DNA of 64,000 nucleotides from NCBI GenBank assembly GCA_947254025.1, contig CAMYBS010000001.1:139468-203467 (forward strand), written 5' to 3'. A program made the translations under genes and the position numbers. This DNA is from an uncultured Clostridia bacterium. Lineage in GTDB: Bacteria; Bacillota; Clostridia; Tissierellales; Peptoniphilaceae. Each line of letters starts with the position of its first letter. The stretch's first letter is position 1. This document shows, piece after piece, positions 40,047-48,942 of the stretch. The notes under the pieces were generated by a model. The model did not search any database. It was not told the origin of the DNA and saw nothing but the letters and a program-made list of their open reading frames with translations.

Positions 40047-40047
40047 G

Positions 40048-40737
40048 CTAACACCTCTCTATTAATTTAAGTTTAAAATTTAAGTAGTCACTTGATACCA
40101 ATGAGTAGTCTATGCCCTCTATCAAGCCTTCTCGTCTGTACCTATGGCCCCCCGCATGCAAGTGGCCATATATGCATTTATATACATTGTATTCTTTCAT
40201 CAAATCGTGAAACTGATTTGGCTTTAAGTCCATGTTAAATGGCGGGTAGTGAAGCATCACTATAATCTTCTTTGTCTTGTCTGCCTTTTCAAGTGACAAT
40301 GATAACCTAATAAGTTCTCTATCCGTTATCTTCTTATCGTTCTCTTCGTCATACTTATCGTTATCCTCTTGCATCCAGCCTCTTGTTGCGCAGATTGTAA
40401 AGTCTTTATAAGTATACGCATCGTTTTGTAAAAAGTATATGGATTTAAATCCAAAGCCATTCATCTTAGATATGCTTGTCCACCAATAATCATGATTACC
40501 CTTACTGATAAGCTTCTTGCCAGGCAATTCATCTATAAATTTTAAATCATCTATAGCTTCAGTAAATCGCATAGCCCATGAAGTATCACCTGGCAGCAAA
40601 ACTAAGTCGTCTTCTTTAACATTCTCAAGCCAGCTTGCCTTAATCTTTTGATCATGGTTTTGCCAGTTGCCACCGAAGATACCCATAGGTTTTAAATCTG
40701 TTGAATCTAAATGCAAATCGCCTATAGCATAAATCAT
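40048..40737 (-). CDS. Calcineurin-like metallophosphoesterase (COG1768 type)
   Basis: 229 aa. Seen: all five metal-binding blocks, GDLHLD, LPGDTSWAM, GNHDYWW, MLHYPPF and GHLHAGG. AGAGGTG precedes the ATG at 40737; an open extension of 39 codons lies in the end of the yhaN-like gene and is not used. The COG1768 family has no known substrate. It follows the nuclease pair directly, so it may belong to the same process. Confidence 0.88.
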   Translation of the reverse strand: MIYAIGDLHLDSTDLKPMGIFGGNWQNHDQKIKASWLENVKEDDLVLLPGDTSWAMRFTEAIDDLKFIDELPGKKLISKGNHDYWWTSISKMNGFGFKSIYFLQNDAYTYKDFTICATRGWMQEDNDKYDEENDKKITDRELIRLSLSLEKADKTKKIIVMLHYPPFNMDLKPNQFHDLMKEYNVYKCIYGHLHAGGHRYRREGLIEGIDYSLVSSDYLNFKLKLIERC

Positions 40738-40747
40738 TTTTTCACCT

Positions 40748-42682
40748 CTATAACTGTATATAATTATAACACAGATTAAGCTCTGAGAGAACACTTTTTT
40801 CGTCTTTACTGCTTGTAAATAATAATACTTGTTTTTCTTTTGATAAAGAGACAAATACCTTTAACGCGTTCTTCATTCTTGACTCATCAAAAAAGACAAG
40901 GTTTTCATCAAAGATAAGTGCTGACTCTATACCTAGAGCGTCGACTAAGGCAAGTCTTAGGCTTAGGTATGACATGGATAAGACTTGTCTACTAAGGTTT
41001 TCTTCCTCATAAACCATATTCGTATTTTTGTCTTTAAGCATTATCTTGAAGCTCTCATCTAACATAAAGAATTCATACTTATCTGATGAAAACAGATCTA
41101 AGTATTTATTCGCTTCTTCTATTATTTTTGGCATGTAGCTTGTATTAATCTCGGATATTAAACTAGAAAGTATTTCGCTTGCACAACTTAGTGCGCTCTT
41201 TCTTCTATAGAGCTCCTTCATCCTATCCTCTAGCTCATCACGTCTTAGGCTAAGCTCGTATGTTCTTTGTAAAAGTGAGTCATTGTAGTTAAGCTTTGTT
41301 TCTAATTCCTTTAGCTCTAAGTCTAATTTTCTTATCTCTTCATCAGCCTTTCTTATAGAGTAGCCTTTAAACTTTTCATACAAAGTGACTTTAGTTTTTG
41401 CTAAGTAATCAAGGACCTTCTCTTCACTTAGTTCATCAAAATTCTTTTCGCTATATGTTTTTAAAAGTTCATCAAAACTTTGTAAATAGTTTTGGCTCAT
41501 CTCACTTGATCTTTGCTTAGTATATTCACTAATGAAATCATCATCACTAATAATATTATATTTATCTAAAATAGCTTTTTTATCAATAATTAATTTTTCT
41601 TTAAGCTTATCACTTTTCTTTGCTTTATCAAAAATAAAACTTATAGCAAAAATTATAAGAAATGCAGCTCCTATATTAAAAGCAATTCCACTTGATTTAA
41701 TAAAATAATATATAAAACTAATTACACTTACTGAAAGAAATACATATGATAATTTTCTTTGTGCATTTTTTCTAGACTCAATATTATTTATTGCATCAAT
41801 TCTACTATTAATTTCAATAAATTCTTCATAGTCATCACTAGTAATGTTTTTATCATTTTTTAAAAAATCTTTCTTTTGCTTTTTAAGCTCCTCTGTCTTT
41901 AATAAATTCTCTTTCTCGTAATAAGACTTTGCACTCTTGTATGCATTTAAAAACTCTTTTCTCATATCTTGCGCTGCATCTTTTTTCTTATTAAGATAGT
42001 TCTTTTTATCCAGCATGTCCATAGTATTTTCTTGTGACACATATAAGTTTGCTAAATCTCTATCTAGGCTTGCAATCTCATTTTTCAGTCTATAAAGCTC
42101 TTTAGTCTTTGCATTCTCTGTACCAATCATTGCAATTTCATTATCAATATTGCTTTTTGCCTCACTTAAGTTGTACTCAGCTTCATCATTAGTCTTTAGC
42201 TTAAGCAAGAGCTCCCTTATATCGTCAAAGTCATCAAAGTATAGATCTTTCGACTGACTGATATATGTGCTCTCTGTAAAAACATTCCTTGAAAAACCTA
42301 AGAAGATCTCGCCTATAGACTTGTTAGACCTTGCACTTTCTCTTTTAATATCTTCAGTGATATCAAGACCGTTCTTACTTACAAAGTATGTGTCATTAAT
42401 GAAGTCTCTATATATCTCATAAGTTATGCCGCTTTTTATAAATGTCATTTTGCCACTATACTCATTTTTGTTTATAGGCTTATATCTCAGGTAGTCTTTA
42501 ATCTTAAGCTTTCTCTTTGTATTTGCCTTATTGACACCAAAGAGCATAAAGGAGATAAAGGCGTGTATAGTAGACTTTCCACTCTCATTTAGCCCATAGA
42601 TAAGGTTAAATGATTCGTCAAAGTCTAGGTGGTAATTATTAAATTTGCCAAAATTAATTATATCAAGGCTCTTAATCTTCAT
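40748..42682 (-). CDS. YhaN-like SMC/Rad50-type ATPase with internal membrane segments
   Basis: 644 aa. Seen: the N-terminal half-ATPase (IINFGKFNNYHL, Walker A GLNESGKST at about 30-38), coiled coil, two hydrophobic helices near residues 305-350, more coiled coil, then the C-terminal half with LSMSYLSLRLALVDAL signature and Walker B SALIFDENLVFFDE. There is no SbcC zinc hook; membrane helices replace it, as in Bacillus YhaN. It pairs with the next gene (10-base overlap) as an SbcCD-like complex that would act at the membrane. Confidence 0.85.
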   Translation of the reverse strand: MKIKSLDIINFGKFNNYHLDFDESFNLIYGLNESGKSTIHAFISFMLFGVNKANTKRKLKIKDYLRYKPINKNEYSGKMTFIKSGITYEIYRDFINDTYFVSKNGLDITEDIKRESARSNKSIGEIFLGFSRNVFTESTYISQSKDLYFDDFDDIRELLLKLKTNDEAEYNLSEAKSNIDNEIAMIGTENAKTKELYRLKNEIASLDRDLANLYVSQENTMDMLDKKNYLNKKKDAAQDMRKEFLNAYKSAKSYYEKENLLKTEELKKQKKDFLKNDKNITSDDYEEFIEINSRIDAINNIESRKNAQRKLSYVFLSVSVISFIYYFIKSSGIAFNIGAAFLIIFAISFIFDKAKKSDKLKEKLIIDKKAILDKYNIISDDDFISEYTKQRSSEMSQNYLQSFDELLKTYSEKNFDELSEEKVLDYLAKTKVTLYEKFKGYSIRKADEEIRKLDLELKELETKLNYNDSLLQRTYELSLRRDELEDRMKELYRRKSALSCASEILSSLISEINTSYMPKIIEEANKYLDLFSSDKYEFFMLDESFKIMLKDKNTNMVYEEENLSRQVLSMSYLSLRLALVDALGIESALIFDENLVFFDESRMKNALKVFVSLSKEKQVLLFTSSKDEKSVLSELNLCYNYIQL

Positions 42683-43709
42683 AGTAATTCTCCGTGCTTT
42701 GCATTGCTTTAAGTGCTATCTTGATTGCTTCTTTTCTAATATCCTCTGGATAAGCCTCTGCCTTCTTTACTATCTTTTGATATATCTCATCTGATATATT
42801 GCTTATCTCGCTTAAGTCATTAATTACTTCAAGGTAGTAGAATTTACCTTTAATAAGACTTAATATCCTGTTTATATTTAAATCTGATTGTATGGTGCCC
42901 TTAAGATTGATTCTGTAAAAATTTTTATCTTTATCTGTGATTGCTTCAAACTTCTCTAATATATCTTCAAAGTCATCTTCTTTATTGATAAATATATCTT
43001 TTATAATAAATTCTCTTTGTGCAAATGAAACAAAGTTTACACTTCCTTGGATTATATCAACTTCATAAAAACCATGCTCTCCAAGCTCTCCAAAGTCAAG
43101 AGGCTCTAGTGATCCACTGTAGTATGCCCCATCCAAAACTTTACCCTTCTTGTGTATGTGTCCTAAGGCTATGTAGTTGAAGCCAGAGTTCACAAGTGGA
43201 CTTATATCAACTTTATACTTGCCATCATTTATATCTCCATGAAGGGCTGCTATGTTAAACTTATTATGATCTAGTTCTACTCTTTTAATCGCAAAAGCGC
43301 TCTCTTGATCACTTAACCAAGAAGCTCCATATACGCAAACATTCTCACCTATATCCACGCGCTCAAGCGTATCCGTTTTGAATACGTAAAGGTTCTCAGT
43401 AAAATTACTAAATAAGTAATCATCAGTGTAGTAATCGTGGTTACCGCAGGATAAAACAATTTTCCCGTAGTAGCTGTCAATGATCTTCATTAGATGCTTA
43501 GTCTCTGTATATGTAAGTGCATCTCTTTCGAAGAAATCACCACTAATAATAATTAGATCGATCTTATTGTCATTGGCATAATTAATAAGCCTTTCAAATG
43601 TTATGAAAAGCTCATTTTTTCTCTCATCAGACCTTGCTCCTAGCGTCTTATTTTTATATTTAAAACCCAAATGCAAATCTGCTGTGTGAATAAATTTATT
43701 AATATACAT
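42672..43709 (-). CDS. YhaO/SbcD-like DNA exonuclease
   Basis: 345 aa Mre11-type nuclease. Seen: FIHTADLHLGFKYK, IISGDFFERD, LSCGNHDYYTDD, NIAALHGDIND, and ALGHIHKK, the five phosphodiesterase motifs, followed by a smaller C-terminal domain. It overlaps the yhaN-like gene by 11 bases, and the upstream PfkB-like gene by 11, so the three are tightly coupled. Expected substrates are DNA ends or hairpins. Confidence 0.9.
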   Translation of the reverse strand: MYINKFIHTADLHLGFKYKNKTLGARSDERKNELFITFERLINYANDNKIDLIIISGDFFERDALTYTETKHLMKIIDSYYGKIVLSCGNHDYYTDDYLFSNFTENLYVFKTDTLERVDIGENVCVYGASWLSDQESAFAIKRVELDHNKFNIAALHGDINDGKYKVDISPLVNSGFNYIALGHIHKKGKVLDGAYYSGSLEPLDFGELGEHGFYEVDIIQGSVNFVSFAQREFIIKDIFINKEDDFEDILEKFEAITDKDKNFYRINLKGTIQSDLNINRILSLIKGKFYYLEVINDLSEISNISDEIYQKIVKKAEAYPEDIRKEAIKIALKAMQSTENYYED

Positions 43710-44619
43710 AGCTGTACCTTATTATATCAGTCTCTGACATAATCTTTTTAATTACGGAGAAATCAAAGTTAAGGGTGTCTTTTTTCTTAAAGATGGAAAA
43801 GCTACTTGCTATCTTAAGCGAAGTCTCTAAGTCATACTTTCTTTCAAAAGCTATGGCAAGTCCAAGAAGCGCCATGTTCTTGTCGATGTGCACATTATTC
43901 TTCTTGTCATAATCAAATAAGTAGTAGCAATCCTTTGTAAAAATAATCAAATTGTCATTAAATTTAAGAAGTATAATTCTGTCTTTGTCTATGGCCATAA
44001 ACTTAACAACACTAACCACATCATCAAGCGTCGTAAGTCTTAAGTTAAGTATGTCACTAAGGTCCTTGTAATCCATGGACATGGCGAAGACGTTCGAGTC
44101 CATACATAGCTTCATAGTACTTTTTGAACTAGAAACAAAAAGTTTCTTCACATATCTATTTGCTACATTGATTAGTCCTTGATAGAAGTCAGGGCTAATA
44201 TTGTTATCAAAGTCTTCCATAAGAAGTGTTACTCTTGTATCGTAGATGATCTCATCAAACTTATCTATGAAGTTAAGTTCATCATCCCTAGTTATGCGAG
44301 GAGCATTTTCGATAATTCTTGTTGTACGCGCTGCTTCTTTTATATCGATAAGTGACCTTGCTTCGTCCTTAATGTTAACTAAGTAGTAATCAGAAAGATA
44401 CTTCTCCAAATAGTTCCTATACTTCATAGCTGCATATCCACCTGCGAATGAAAGCACCTTGTAATCCTCTTTTAAACTGTGAAAAATTTCACTAGCAAGA
44501 TAGCTCGAACCATAAAAGGAGTCACTCATTACATCTGCAGTGTTCTTCGATGCAAGATAAAGCTTATCTAAGCTTAAGGCTTTATATTTAATCAAGTCAG
44601 TGTTAAGTAATAAAATCAT
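43699..44619 (-). CDS. Degenerate PfkB-like (sugar kinase fold) protein, probably not catalytic
   Basis: 306 aa; AGGAGGTAGAGAG precedes the ATG. The order of blocks follows LacC/1-phosphofructokinase-type kinases: VLSFAGGYAAMKYRNYL, IKDEARSLIDI, IENAPRITRDDELNFIDKF, the DFYQGLINVANRYVKKLFV strand-helix, and DSNVFAMSMDYKDLSDIL. Both PfkB signatures are lost: no GGKGxN near residue 35, and the catalytic GxGD is replaced by a VHIDKNMALLG region. It leads the yhaO-yhaN operon. A TATAAT at 44644-44649 is its likely -10 box. Assignment rests on pattern, not search. Confidence 0.6.
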   Translation of the reverse strand: MILLLNTDLIKYKALSLDKLYLASKNTADVMSDSFYGSSYLASEIFHSLKEDYKVLSFAGGYAAMKYRNYLEKYLSDYYLVNIKDEARSLIDIKEAARTTRIIENAPRITRDDELNFIDKFDEIIYDTRVTLLMEDFDNNISPDFYQGLINVANRYVKKLFVSSSKSTMKLCMDSNVFAMSMDYKDLSDILNLRLTTLDDVVSVVKFMAIDKDRIILLKFNDNLIIFTKDCYYLFDYDKKNNVHIDKNMALLGLAIAFERKYDLETSLKIASSFSIFKKKDTLNFDFSVIKKIMSETDIIRYSYVY

Positions 44620-44691
44620 CTCTCTACCTCCTCTGCTACTTATATTATACACTATATTCATAAATATTTCTTCTAAAATTATAAAAAAAGC

Positions 44692-44720
44692 TTTATTTAT
44701 GCTATTATTTAGTATATAAT
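44692..44720 (+). promoter_or_regulatory. Likely promoter of the plus-strand serine dehydratase unit
   Basis: TTTATT, 17-base spacer, TATAAT, 18 bases before the TTG start. The -35 box is weak. It is back-to-back with the -10 of the PfkB-like/yhaO/yhaN run, all within about 120 bases. Confidence 0.55.
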
Positions 44721-44738
44721 ATAGCCGAGGTGATTAAT

Positions 44739-46700
44739 TTGTCGAAGAAATTATTCTCTTTTTTATTGCTCATTTGTATAATGCTTACAAGTGCAAATGT
44801 ATATGCAAGTGATAAGACAGATGAGAATGACGATACTAATAAGAATGCAAGCTTCTCATTCAATTATGATCTTGCAATAAAAAATGTCAATATAGTTAAT
44901 CCAGCAAGAAACGAAATTTTATATAAATACAACATCGCTATTAGTGGAGGAAAGATTAAAGTAATCACTAAAGGTGATGTAAAGGCAAACAGAGTTATAG
45001 ATGGTGAAGGTGCAATGCTACTTAGAGAGTTTATAGACCTCGATAGTACTAATGCATCGCGCGAGCTTGACCTTCTTAAAACTGCTGATGGTATTGGTAA
45101 GAGTGTAAGAGCTAACACTGCCGACATAGATGAGTGGTCTAAGTCTGTAGAAAATCTTTTAACAACTAACGACTATCTATCAATCACTGACTCTGAAAGC
45201 ATTAAAAATGCCATACTTAAAGAAAGAGAGATGAAGTATGACGATGCAGCCATCAAAGATATAGTTAGCGCTATATTAAAAGAAAAGGAAGCAAAGTCTG
45301 CGGGAGTTAAAATTTCAATCGAAGAAGCTAACGATCTTAACCTTCTTATCAACACTATGAAGGCTGTTAATGATGAAAATTTTGTCTTCTACATCAAGCT
45401 TAGCAAGGTTAAACATGACAATATAATTCAAACTATAAATCAAATTACAGAAATTATAAAAAATAGTAAGAACAATTTTATTTTATGCGATATGAATGAC
45501 TTTGCAGGTCCTGATAAGGTCTCTGCAATAGAAAGCTTAATTAGTAAATATAATCAAGAGAATGAAAATCTCTACTACACATTTAATCCATTTAAGTACA
45601 TTGTTTTAACTAATTATAAGGACAAGCTTGATATAGTTAAAAAATACAACAACAATATATCTAAACTTCAACTTGCAAGTTCGAATAAATTCTACCAAAT
45701 TCACCAATACAAAGATATACTTAACACTACTGAAGACGTTATTATACACGACGCACTTAGCGACTCTGACATCGCTGCTATGATAAAGTCAAAGTACTCA
45801 CTAATTGCAAGCAATCCAAATCTTGCAAACACGTCAAACAGAATTTATCCACCTAACATTAACTCATTTCTTGAGTATATCAGACTTGCAAAAGATTTGG
45901 GCCTTGATACTATCGAGATAGCTTATAAACTAAGCTACCTTCCATACAAGGTTCTAAATTTGGATAGATATATGAACGCTTCAACTATAGAAGTAGGACA
46001 AAGTGCATCATTTTTAACAATAAACTCTAAAAATATTAGTATAAATTCAAACTTACAAAGTGTAAAGCCAAGTTTAGGCGTAAAATACTTAGTACACAAC
46101 GGCATCGTTACTTATAACCATGGACAATACAATCAAAAGGACGCTAAGTCTTTTATAATTAATACTATGGAAAGAAATGACGATGTTAAGAACTTCCATA
46201 TAAGTTACGAGAGCGATATGTCTAAGACAGCTGAGCTTGAAAACGCATACATTATCGATGGTATAAAGTATATAAGCTTAGAAGAAATTATCGCCCCACT
46301 AAACCTTGTTTATAAAAATGAAGGCAACGGTAAATATACTATAGGCAACCTAATAAATGTTGAGTTAGGAACAAGTGATGCTAGTTTAGGTGCAGATAAG
46401 GTGCACTTAGAAAAAGAAGTTATTACGTATAACAATAATCTCTTAATCGCATTGAACGATCTTGAAAAATTATTTCAAAACTACTACACTTGCGATGTAA
46501 GTGATGATCACATATCAATCAAAGCAAGCAACAATTCAAAGATGCTTGACACAACAGACTCAGTTGAGAAAAAAGAAAGCACACCACTAATCATTAAGAC
46601 AAGCTATGTAATAATATCATACATATTCTCAGCTTTAATGGTGGCCTTCGTATTAAATACATTAAAGAGAAAAAAGAGGAGAAGAAATGGAAAATTATAA
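44739..46700 (+). CDS. Secreted, membrane-anchored pseudo-amidohydrolase with stalk domain
   Basis: 653 aa from TTG; GAGGTGA lies five bases before it, so the GTG nine bases upstream is not used. Signal peptide 1-23 (ending VYA). Residues about 45-470 follow the D-aminoacylase/amidohydrolase order (DLAIKNVNIVNPARNE, GEGAMLLREFIDLDS, ... LPYKVLNLDR, TIEVGQSASFLTI, VKYLVHNGIVTYN), but the HxH after FID and the later metal residues are absent. Then a copper-amine-oxidase-N-like stalk region (YIIDGIKYISLEEI), one membrane helix near 622-644, and the tail KRKKRRR. There is no LPxTG. It overlaps sdaAB by 14 bases. Likely a non-enzymatic cell-surface protein. Confidence 0.7.
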   Translation: MSKKLFSFLLLICIMLTSANVYASDKTDENDDTNKNASFSFNYDLAIKNVNIVNPARNEILYKYNIAISGGKIKVITKGDVKANRVIDGEGAMLLREFIDLDSTNASRELDLLKTADGIGKSVRANTADIDEWSKSVENLLTTNDYLSITDSESIKNAILKEREMKYDDAAIKDIVSAILKEKEAKSAGVKISIEEANDLNLLINTMKAVNDENFVFYIKLSKVKHDNIIQTINQITEIIKNSKNNFILCDMNDFAGPDKVSAIESLISKYNQENENLYYTFNPFKYIVLTNYKDKLDIVKKYNNNISKLQLASSNKFYQIHQYKDILNTTEDVIIHDALSDSDIAAMIKSKYSLIASNPNLANTSNRIYPPNINSFLEYIRLAKDLGLDTIEIAYKLSYLPYKVLNLDRYMNASTIEVGQSASFLTINSKNISINSNLQSVKPSLGVKYLVHNGIVTYNHGQYNQKDAKSFIINTMERNDDVKNFHISYESDMSKTAELENAYIIDGIKYISLEEIIAPLNLVYKNEGNGKYTIGNLINVELGTSDASLGADKVHLEKEVITYNNNLLIALNDLEKLFQNYYTCDVSDDHISIKASNNSKMLDTTDSVEKKESTPLIIKTSYVIISYIFSALMVAFVLNTLKRKKRRRNGKL

Positions 46701-47361
46701 TTTAAAATCTATTCTTGGACCGATAATGATAGGCCCATCAAGCTCTCATACAGCGGGAGCTGCAAGATTGGGTAGGATAGCAATGAAATTAGCACCAAAG
46801 GACTTTACTAAAGTCTCTTTCTACCTACACGGTTCATTTAGAGAAACATTTAAAGGTCACGGTACAGACAAAGCGCTACTTGCTGGAGTCATGGACTTCT
46901 ACCCTGACAGTGAAGAGATTAAAAACTCATTTGAAATAGCTAAAGAAAGAGGCTTAGAGTATGAATTTATCAAGTCAGACCTTGGTTACGTCCATCCAAA
47001 CACTGTTAAGATGGTCTTCCACTATGATGACAAAGAAGACTTCTACGTACAAGGCAGCTCCATTGGTGGAGGCAGTATACTTATAAAGGATATCAATGGT
47101 GCAGATGTTGAGTTCTCAGGTGAAAAACCTACTCTAGTTGCAAAATACATTGACAAAAAAGGTATCTTATCTAGAATAACAGCAACATTTGCAATATCTG
47201 GCATGAACATTGCCGACATGCATGTAGACAGAACTGGTAAGGTCGCAACACTTATATGCGAACTTGACTCGGACTTTGATGATTCAACTATAAAAGACAT
47301 AGGCAGAATTGATGACTTCTTATTTGTTAAGTATTTAAACCCTGTTAAGGAGGACAATTAA
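46687..47361 (+). CDS. sdaAB: L-serine dehydratase, beta subunit
   Basis: 224 aa. Seen: GPSSSHTAGAARLGRIA near residue 17 (serine-binding loop of the family), the GHGTDKALLAG block, and a C-terminal ACT-like domain from about residue 150 (KKGILSRITATFAISGMNIADMHVDR). Works with SdaAA to turn L-serine into pyruvate and ammonia. GAGGAGAAGAA precedes the ATG inside the end of the upstream gene. Confidence 0.95.
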   Translation: MENYNLKSILGPIMIGPSSSHTAGAARLGRIAMKLAPKDFTKVSFYLHGSFRETFKGHGTDKALLAGVMDFYPDSEEIKNSFEIAKERGLEYEFIKSDLGYVHPNTVKMVFHYDDKEDFYVQGSSIGGGSILIKDINGADVEFSGEKPTLVAKYIDKKGILSRITATFAISGMNIADMHVDRTGKVATLICELDSDFDDSTIKDIGRIDDFLFVKYLNPVKEDN

Positions 47362-47362
47362 T

Positions 47363-48235
47363 ATGTATACAAATGCACAAAGCATGATAGATGCATGCGA
47401 AGAACAAAATAAAAAGCTATATGAAATACAAATTGAACAAGAGATGGAGTCTGGCGAATTAACAAAGGATGATATTTACGAATACTTAAGAAAAACATAT
47501 GAGATTATGAAAAAATCTGCTAAGGCTGGTCTTGAAACACCTATCATGTCAATGAGTGGTATGACTGGAAAGAACGCTTTTAAAGTTAACGAGTATGCAA
47601 ATATTGGTAATCCGGTATCAGGCTCTTTAATCACTAAGGCCATGGCAAGAGCACTATCTACATCAGAAGTAAACGCTTCCATGGGTAGAATCGTTGCTGC
47701 ACCTACTGCAGGAGCATCAGGAATACTACCAGCTACCCTTCTTACTATGCAAGAGGAGTTTGGATACTCAGATGAGGAGATATATAATGCGCTACTAACA
47801 GCATCGGCAGTTGGCGAACTAATAGCTGTCAACGCAACTATATCAGGTGCTGAAGGTGGATGTCAAGCAGAGTGTGGCGCAGCAGCAGCCATGGCAGCAG
47901 CAGCCATCATAGAGTTAAGAGGCGGAACTATAGAGAATATTTTCACAGCGGCAAGCTTTGCTCTAAAGAACATCATGGGACTTGTATGCGACCCAGTTTG
48001 TGGACTAGTTGAGTACCCATGCAACTTAAGAAATGCATCAGGTGTTGTTAATGCAATCATATCAGCTGACCTTGCACTAGCAGGTGTTGAAGCATTAATA
48101 CCATTCGACGAAACAGTTGGCGCTATGGGTAATGTTGGTAAAGAACTACCTGTTTCATTAAAAGAAACTGCTATAGGCGGAGTAGCAGGAACAGAAACAG
48201 CACAAAGGTTGTATGACGAATTTTTAAACAAATAA
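47363..48235 (+). CDS. sdaAA: L-serine dehydratase, alpha subunit (iron-sulfur)
   Basis: 290 aa. Catalytic subunit with a [4Fe-4S] cluster. Seen: PTAGASGILPA, the cysteines in EGGCQAECGAA, VCDPVCGLVEYPC, and the glycine-rich AMGNVGKELP. Starts one base after sdaAB with AAGGAGG as ribosome site. The two-subunit form is the clostridial type. Confidence 0.96.
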   Translation: MYTNAQSMIDACEEQNKKLYEIQIEQEMESGELTKDDIYEYLRKTYEIMKKSAKAGLETPIMSMSGMTGKNAFKVNEYANIGNPVSGSLITKAMARALSTSEVNASMGRIVAAPTAGASGILPATLLTMQEEFGYSDEEIYNALLTASAVGELIAVNATISGAEGGCQAECGAAAAMAAAAIIELRGGTIENIFTAASFALKNIMGLVCDPVCGLVEYPCNLRNASGVVNAIISADLALAGVEALIPFDETVGAMGNVGKELPVSLKETAIGGVAGTETAQRLYDEFLNK

Positions 48236-48252
48236 GTAGATGAATATAACAA

Positions 48253-48287
48253 AAGAGTTCTCAATAATGAGGGCTCTTCTTTCTTTT
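48253..48287 (+). terminator. Rho-independent terminator after sdaAA
   Basis: A 10-bp stem (AAGAGTTCTC with GAGGGCTCTT, two G-T pairs), loop AATAAT, then a T-rich tract (CTTTCTTTT), 18 bases after the stop. Confidence 0.8.
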
Positions 48288-48313
48288 AAATCGTATTTGT
48301 CTTTAATTTTTTC

Positions 48314-48342
48314 TTGATTTTTTATATAAAGTATGTTAATAT
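48314..48342 (+). promoter_or_regulatory. Promoter of tRNA-Leu
   Basis: TTGATT, 17-base spacer, TAATAT, ending 10 bases before the mature tRNA 5' end. Confidence 0.7.
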
Positions 48343-48352
48343 ATATAGGTAA

Positions 48353-48439
48353 GCCGAAGTGATGGAATTGGCAGACGTACAGGACTCAAAATCCTGCGGT
48401 AGCAATACCGTGCGGGTTCGACCCCCGCCTTCGGCACCA
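48353..48439 (+). tRNA. tRNA-Leu (anticodon CAA)
   Basis: 87 nt with encoded CCA. The acceptor stem GCCGAAG pairs with CTTCGGC. The anticodon stem CAGGA/TCCTG encloses the loop CTCAAAA, giving anticodon CAA at 48387-48389, for UUG codons. A long variable arm (CGGTAGCAATACCG) marks a class II tRNA, and the T-arm contains GGTTCGACCC. Confidence 0.97.
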
Positions 48440-48479
48440 TGAACAAAAAATTCTACATTTTTTGTTTCCTTTCTTTTTT

Positions 48480-48511
48480 GCAAGTAGCGTAATGCTACTT
48501 GCTTTTCTTTT
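48480..48511 (+). terminator. Rho-independent terminator after tRNA-Leu
   Basis: Perfect 9-bp stem GCAAGTAGC/GCTACTTGC with loop GTAAT, then TTTTCTTTT. The rest of 48440-48586 holds no gene that I can support. Confidence 0.8.
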
Positions 48512-48586
48512 GTCTTGTAAGAGGCTTTTAATTACCAATCTTATTAAATAATGTTTAGTCTACCCTCTTAATATATGTAAATAAAT

Positions 48587-48608
48587 AAGGCTCCTATCAA
48601 GGAGCCTT
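48587..48608 (-). terminator. Terminator hairpin after yerC
   Basis: Perfect 8-bp stem AAGGCTCC/GGAGCCTT with a six-base loop, followed on the minus strand by the T-rich ATTTATTTAC. It sits between convergent units and might act on both. Confidence 0.65.
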
Positions 48609-48615
48609 ACTTATA

Positions 48616-48915
48616 TTAGTCTTCTAAACCTAGTTTTTTGAATATTAACTTATAACCGTCAGCACCGTAGTTAAGGGATCTATTGATTCTTGAGATTGTT
48701 GCTGTTGAAGCGCCTGTTGCTACTTCAATTTCGTTGTAAGTTTTATTTTCTTTAAGTTGTTTTGCTACTTCAAGTCTTTGAGCTATTGCTTGAATTTCTT
48801 TGATAGTACAGATGTCTTCAAAGAATCTGTAGCATTCTTCCATTGTTTCTAGCGATAAGATTGCTTCGAAGAAGCCATCAGTTTGTTCGCTTTTTAATTT
48901 TGAACTGTAAGCCAT
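48616..48915 (-). CDS. YerC/YecD-family TrpR-like DNA-binding protein
   Basis: 99 aa, all helical. Seen: the TrpR-fold pattern EECYRFFEDICTIKEIQAIAQRLEVAKQL and the helix-turn-helix YNEIEVATGASTATISRINRSL split across residues 60-82. The family is a Trp-repressor-like regulator of unknown regulon in Bacillota. It begins 27 bases after fhs and probably shares its transcript. Confidence 0.9.
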   Translation of the reverse strand: MAYSSKLKSEQTDGFFEAILSLETMEECYRFFEDICTIKEIQAIAQRLEVAKQLKENKTYNEIEVATGASTATISRINRSLNYGADGYKLIFKKLGLED

Positions 48916-48942
48916 TTCTTTACCTCCCTATATATTTCTTTT

